Source of the DNA: Bacteroidetes/Chlorobi group bacterium ChocPot_Mid | GTDB taxonomy: Bacteria; Bacteroidota; Ignavibacteria; Kapaibacteriales; UBA2268 | NCBI GenBank assembly: GCA_003731675.1 | Contig: RCNQ01000097.1 | Location: 1-8,117 of the forward strand | Direction: 5' to 3' | DNA length: 8,117 nt | Shown: piece after piece, positions 5,983 through 8,117 of the stretch | How the letters are laid out: each line of letters opens with the position of its first letter | Position numbering within the stretch: position 1 is the stretch's first letter | Program-made: the position numbers and the translations under genes | The notes under the pieces: generated by a model | Told to the model about the DNA's origin: nothing | Databases searched by the model: none | Seen by the model: only the letters and a program-made list of their open reading frames with translations

Positions 5983-6990
5983 TTGAATGCTTACTCTCAA
6001 TTAATACCGGATGTTGATTTTTTCATCAAAATGCACATTCGCAAAGAAGCTACGCAAAGTTGCAGGATTGAAGGGACGCAAACTAATATGGAAGATATTT
6101 TGCAAAAGTCTGAAAACATTAATCCGGAAAAAAGAGATGACTGGCAAGAAGTTCAAAACTATATCTTTGCTATGAATCACTCAATTGCAGAGTTAAATAA
6201 ATTGCCTGTTTCTACACGTCTGATAAAGAAAATACATAAAATTTTATTATCAGGAAGCCGTGGCAAAAACAAGCAACCCGGGGAATATCGAAAAAGTCAA
6301 AATTGGATTGGTGGAGCATCTTTGAACGATGCAGTTTTTATTCCACCACATCATGATGAAATTAATGAGCTAATGAGTGATTTGGAAAAATTTCTTAATG
6401 ATGAAAACGATAAATTGCCGCTATTAATAAAGGCTGGTATATCTCATTATCAATTCGAAACAATTCATCCTTTCCTCGATGGCAATGGCAGAGTAGGAAG
6501 ATTACTTATAACTTTATATTTAATCAATAATGGGTTGTTATCTAAACCATGCCTTTATTTATCGGACTTCTTCGAAAAGAACAGGAATTTATATTATGAT
6601 AATTTATCCAGAGCAAGAACTCATAATGATTTGAAACAATGGTTGAAATTTTTCCTTGATGGGATTTTTCAGACATCTCAAAATGCTATTGAAACATTCA
6701 AGAAGATAATTGAATTAAAGAAGAATATCGAAACCAAGAAAATTGTAACTCTTGGAAAAAGAATTAAAATTGCTCGACTACTATTGAATTATCTTTATTC
6801 TCAACCCTTAATTGAACCCAATGAAGTAGCTGATGCCCTGAAAATTAACATCTCAACAGCAAATAGATTGATTGATGATTTCGTAAAACTAGGAGTATTG
6901 AATGAAATAACCGGATTCAAAAGGAACAGGATTTTTATCTTTAAAGAATATATTGATTTATTTCAAAGAAAAATATTGTCGATCATATAG
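5983..6990 (+). CDS. Fic-domain protein (putative AMP transferase) with inhibitory motif, 5'-truncated
   Basis: Fic enzymes attach AMP, or less often another nucleotide moiety, to target side chains. In 335 residues I see the inhibitory motif 'SCRIEG' (Ser26 to Gly31; [S/T]xxxE[G/N] with Glu30), the conserved 'RDDWQEVQNY', the flap 'QNWIGGASLNDAVFIPPHH' (106-124), and the intact active site HPFLDGNGR (162-170) with His162. Next come 'LYLSDFFEKN' and a C-terminal winged-helix-like region (about 262-315, ending 'LNEITGFKRNRIF'). This arrangement is the class II, N-terminally self-inhibited type. The start is uncertain. The first codon is TTG, and the first in-frame ATG is Met17. The family-typical 'LGELNAYSQL' runs upstream of the TTG to a TGA at 5956-5958, so roughly 35-45 N-terminal residues found in relatives seem lost. 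It follows the GT39 gene by 141 bp, and its 3' end overlaps the stop of a converging WYL remnant. Confidence 0.85.
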   Translation: MNAYSQLIPDVDFFIKMHIRKEATQSCRIEGTQTNMEDILQKSENINPEKRDDWQEVQNYIFAMNHSIAELNKLPVSTRLIKKIHKILLSGSRGKNKQPGEYRKSQNWIGGASLNDAVFIPPHHDEINELMSDLEKFLNDENDKLPLLIKAGISHYQFETIHPFLDGNGRVGRLLITLYLINNGLLSKPCLYLSDFFEKNRNLYYDNLSRARTHNDLKQWLKFFLDGIFQTSQNAIETFKKIIELKKNIETKKIVTLGKRIKIARLLLNYLYSQPLIEPNEVADALKINISTANRLIDDFVKLGVLNEITGFKRNRIFIFKEYIDLFQRKILSII

Positions 6991-7261
6991 ACCTAATTGT
7001 ATCATGCAGACCAGAATTTAGAATCTTTAATGGTGACTTTGGCATTATAACAGTTCTTGCATAGCTCCAGTTCATTATCCACGAAATAAAATCATTAAAA
7101 ATCGGGACACTCATTTCGATAAACATTTTAGCATTTCCATATTTCGACTCTGAGTAATGTTAGAAGAATTTCATATGTTCATCATTGTATTTTTGAACAA
7201 TAGGGTACATAGATTTTGATTTTTTATACAATTTATTATGTTCATCTTTGTACAGGATTGC
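6983..7261 (-). pseudogene. Decayed C-terminal remnant of a WYL-family transcriptional regulator
   Basis: No long ORF exists here, but the minus strand encodes 'MFIEMSVPIFNDFISWIMNW' from 7126, followed by 'MPKSPLKILNSGLHDTIRSI' and a TGA at 6985-6983. This parallels the WYL C-terminus at 8117-7918 residue by residue (IEM.VP...DFISWIM.W, PK...KILN..LH.T). At DNA level, 7005-7140 and 7943-8078 align without gaps at 95 of 136 bases by hand count. In the same frame upstream, a TAA at 7162-7160 interrupts the reading, and a further TGA lies at 7264-7262. The stretch between, containing 'YPIVQKYNDEHMKFF', may be more of the same gene but I cannot align it. It is therefore a broken paralogue. Its stop overlaps the last bases of the converging fic gene. 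Confidence 0.75.
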
Positions 7262-7511
7262 TCACCAGTGTATTCAAACTATTAGTTATCGAAATGAATA
7301 TTTACAGAAAATCGAGCATAAATAATTATGGATTTTTAAATTTGCAGTAATGAGATTAATGGGAGCCAAAAATTTTCTTTTTCGCAGATAATTCCTGAAC
7401 TTTTTCGAATATTTATGGATTAGGGACATAACACTTTCGCAAAAGTACTCTTTTTCGATGAAATTTGCCTTTTATTCATTTCTCATCTTCAATCCTAATC
7501 TATTTTGCTAT

Positions 7512-7539
7512 ATTTTTTTCTAAAAAAAAAGAAAAAAAT
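7512..7539. repeat. Perfect 10-bp A/T-tract inverted repeat
   Basis: 'atttttttct' (7512-7521) and 'agaaaaaaat' (7530-7539) are exact reverse complements around a loop of eight adenines. The stem has a single G-C pair, so it would be weak as an intrinsic terminator. Its distance from both flanking genes also argues against that role. It may simply reflect the local homopolymer composition. Confidence 0.45.
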
Positions 7540-7570
7540 CAATACAGCTTCTATTTTTTTTCATTTAAAT

Positions 7571-7630
7571 CCATTAAATTCTATTTGAATCCATTAAATT
7601 TTATTTAATTCCACTTAATCCTATTTTTTT
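7571..7630. repeat. Three tandem imperfect 20-bp repeats
   Basis: Units at 7571-7590, 7591-7610 and 7611-7630 begin 'ccattaaatt', 'ccattaaatt' and 'ccacttaatc', and continue with 'ctattt', 'ttattt' and 'ctattt'. The period is exactly 20 bp. The preceding 7551-7570 looks like the tail of a further degenerate unit. Complementary reading gives a 'ggatt...aatgg' pattern that recalls the 'gggatttaggggaatacagga' part of the large array at the other end of the window, though the two are not alignable over length. Confidence 0.7.
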
Positions 7631-7654
7631 ATATCATTTAAGTCAACTTATTAT

Positions 7655-7684
7655 GGGAAAATATGGTGATATAGATATTTTCCC
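7655..7684. repeat. Perfect 10-bp inverted repeat (hairpin)
   Basis: 'gggaaaatat' (7655-7664) and 'atattttccc' (7675-7684) pair perfectly around the 10-base loop 'ggtgatatag'. The stem has a three-GC base. No T-tract follows on either strand, so it is not a standard intrinsic terminator. It lies 234 bp downstream of the WYL stop codon. Structure is certain; function is unknown. Confidence 0.5.
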
Positions 7685-7917
7685 CTTATTCCTATTATGA
7701 AAATCTGAAAATTTTCTTAAAAATCCCTATAAAATACCCGGTTCTTCTTAAATTTTTAGCTCAGAAAGAGGTTTCATGGCATGTCTATTGATTATAATCA
7801 CAAAATTCCAGAGCTATTACTCAAAACCTGTTTCAAATACCCATTCACAATTAAGTAAGCAACCATCGATGGAAAATATTTTGAGCTAATATGCAATTAC
7901 TTTCGGATATCCTAATC

Positions 7918-8117
7918 CTATTCATAATTCTTCAAAGTATTGTGCAGATTCAAATTGAGAATCTTGATAAGTTCTTTTGGCTTTACAACTGTGATTGCTT
8001 CGCCCCAACTCATTATCCATGATATGAAATCATCAACAAGGGGAACCCGCATTTCTATGAGCAGATTTCCGTTTGCATCCTTAGAAAATTTCTGTGTCTG
8101 ATGGAAAGACCTGTTCT
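7918..8117 (-). CDS. WYL-domain transcriptional regulator, C-terminal part (runs off right edge)
   Basis: Only the last 65 codons are in the window; the stop is TAG at 7920-7918. The translation starts 'NRSFHQTQKFSKDANGNLLI', continues 'EMRVPLVDDFISWIMSWGEA' and 'ITVVKPKELIKILN', and ends 'NTLKNYE'. This matches the C-terminal (WCX) segment of HTH-WYL regulators: an 'FHxxQ' element, an acidic turn with 'GN', a 'LIEM-V' strand, a helix with 'ISWIMSWG', then 'V-V--PKEL'. Such proteins are DNA-binding regulators, some repressors or activators of defence or DNA-damage genes, with the WYL domain sensing nucleic acid or another ligand. The N-terminal winged helix and WYL core lie outside the window, so the family call rests on the C-terminus alone. 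A broken paralogue lies about 940 bp downstream, and no intact gene lies between. Confidence 0.72.
   Translation of the reverse strand, partial: NRSFHQTQKFSKDANGNLLIEMRVPLVDDFISWIMSWGEAITVVKPKELIKILNLNLHNTLKNYE

Larger units (their letters stand above)
7262..7917. other. Gene-free AT-rich spacer
   Basis: In this stretch of about 650 bp I find no convincing reading frame on either strand. It contains a 20-bp tandem repeat at 7571-7630, perfect 10-bp inverted repeats at 7512-7539 and 7655-7684, and several homopolymer A/T tracts. The promoterless 3' flank of the WYL gene (stop at 7918) faces into it. A short open minus-strand stretch near 7430-7290 could be older gene debris, but I could not match it to anything. 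Confidence 0.6.

Noticed and set aside
5983..8117. New toxin-antitoxin or defence island built from fic plus WYL regulator
   Set aside because: The near WYL copy is broken, the other runs out of the window, and there is no further effector gene, so the sequence does not support a functional system.

Overview
The window looks like an AT-rich chromosomal segment of a Bacteroidota/Chlorobiota-type (FCB group) bacterium, possibly Ignavibacteria or Kapabacteria. Three things point this way: low GC, starts with little or no Shine-Dalgarno signal, and a secreted lipoprotein with a 'LKVGNYWVY' opening. A long intergenic repeat of the 'accacaaag...cacagag' type also fits. The lineage is an inference; there is no rRNA or other marker gene here.

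Layout. Positions 1-1010 are a tandem array of a ~214-bp non-coding unit. Its copies alternate between two subtypes, which gives a ~427-bp higher-order repeat, and the last copy is truncated. Next comes a minus-strand cluster read from about 3.7 kb leftwards: an MlaF-type ABC ATPase (3659-2883), a lipoprotein of unknown function 18 bp downstream (2864-2046), and an MltB-type lytic transglycosylase (1976-1056). All three point to the cell envelope, plausibly lipid transport and peptidoglycan remodelling, but no MlaE permease or MlaD/MCE partner is present. The divergent spacer 3660-3987 contains a perfect 20-bp palindrome and a perfect 12-bp inverted repeat.

On the plus strand are a 617-residue GT39-like polytopic glycosyltransferase (3988-5841) and a Fic-domain protein (5983-6990). 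The Fic protein has a class II-type inhibitory motif, but its recognisable homology runs upstream of its only usable start, so it appears 5'-truncated.

The right-hand 1.1 kb has no long ORF but is not empty. Reading the minus strand shows the C-terminus of a WYL-family transcriptional regulator entering from the right edge (8117-7918). A decayed paralogue of the same C-terminus lies at about 7261-6983; its stop codon overlaps the 3' end of fic. The two copies are about 70% identical over 136 ungapped bases by hand count. Between them is AT-rich spacer with a 20-bp tandem repeat and two hairpins.

I see no CRISPR array, tRNA, rRNA, transposase or clear phage gene. I also see no convincing new multi-gene system. 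The most notable items are the alternating repeat array, the decayed WYL paralogue next to a truncated fic, and the orphan MlaF-lipoprotein-transglycosylase cluster.
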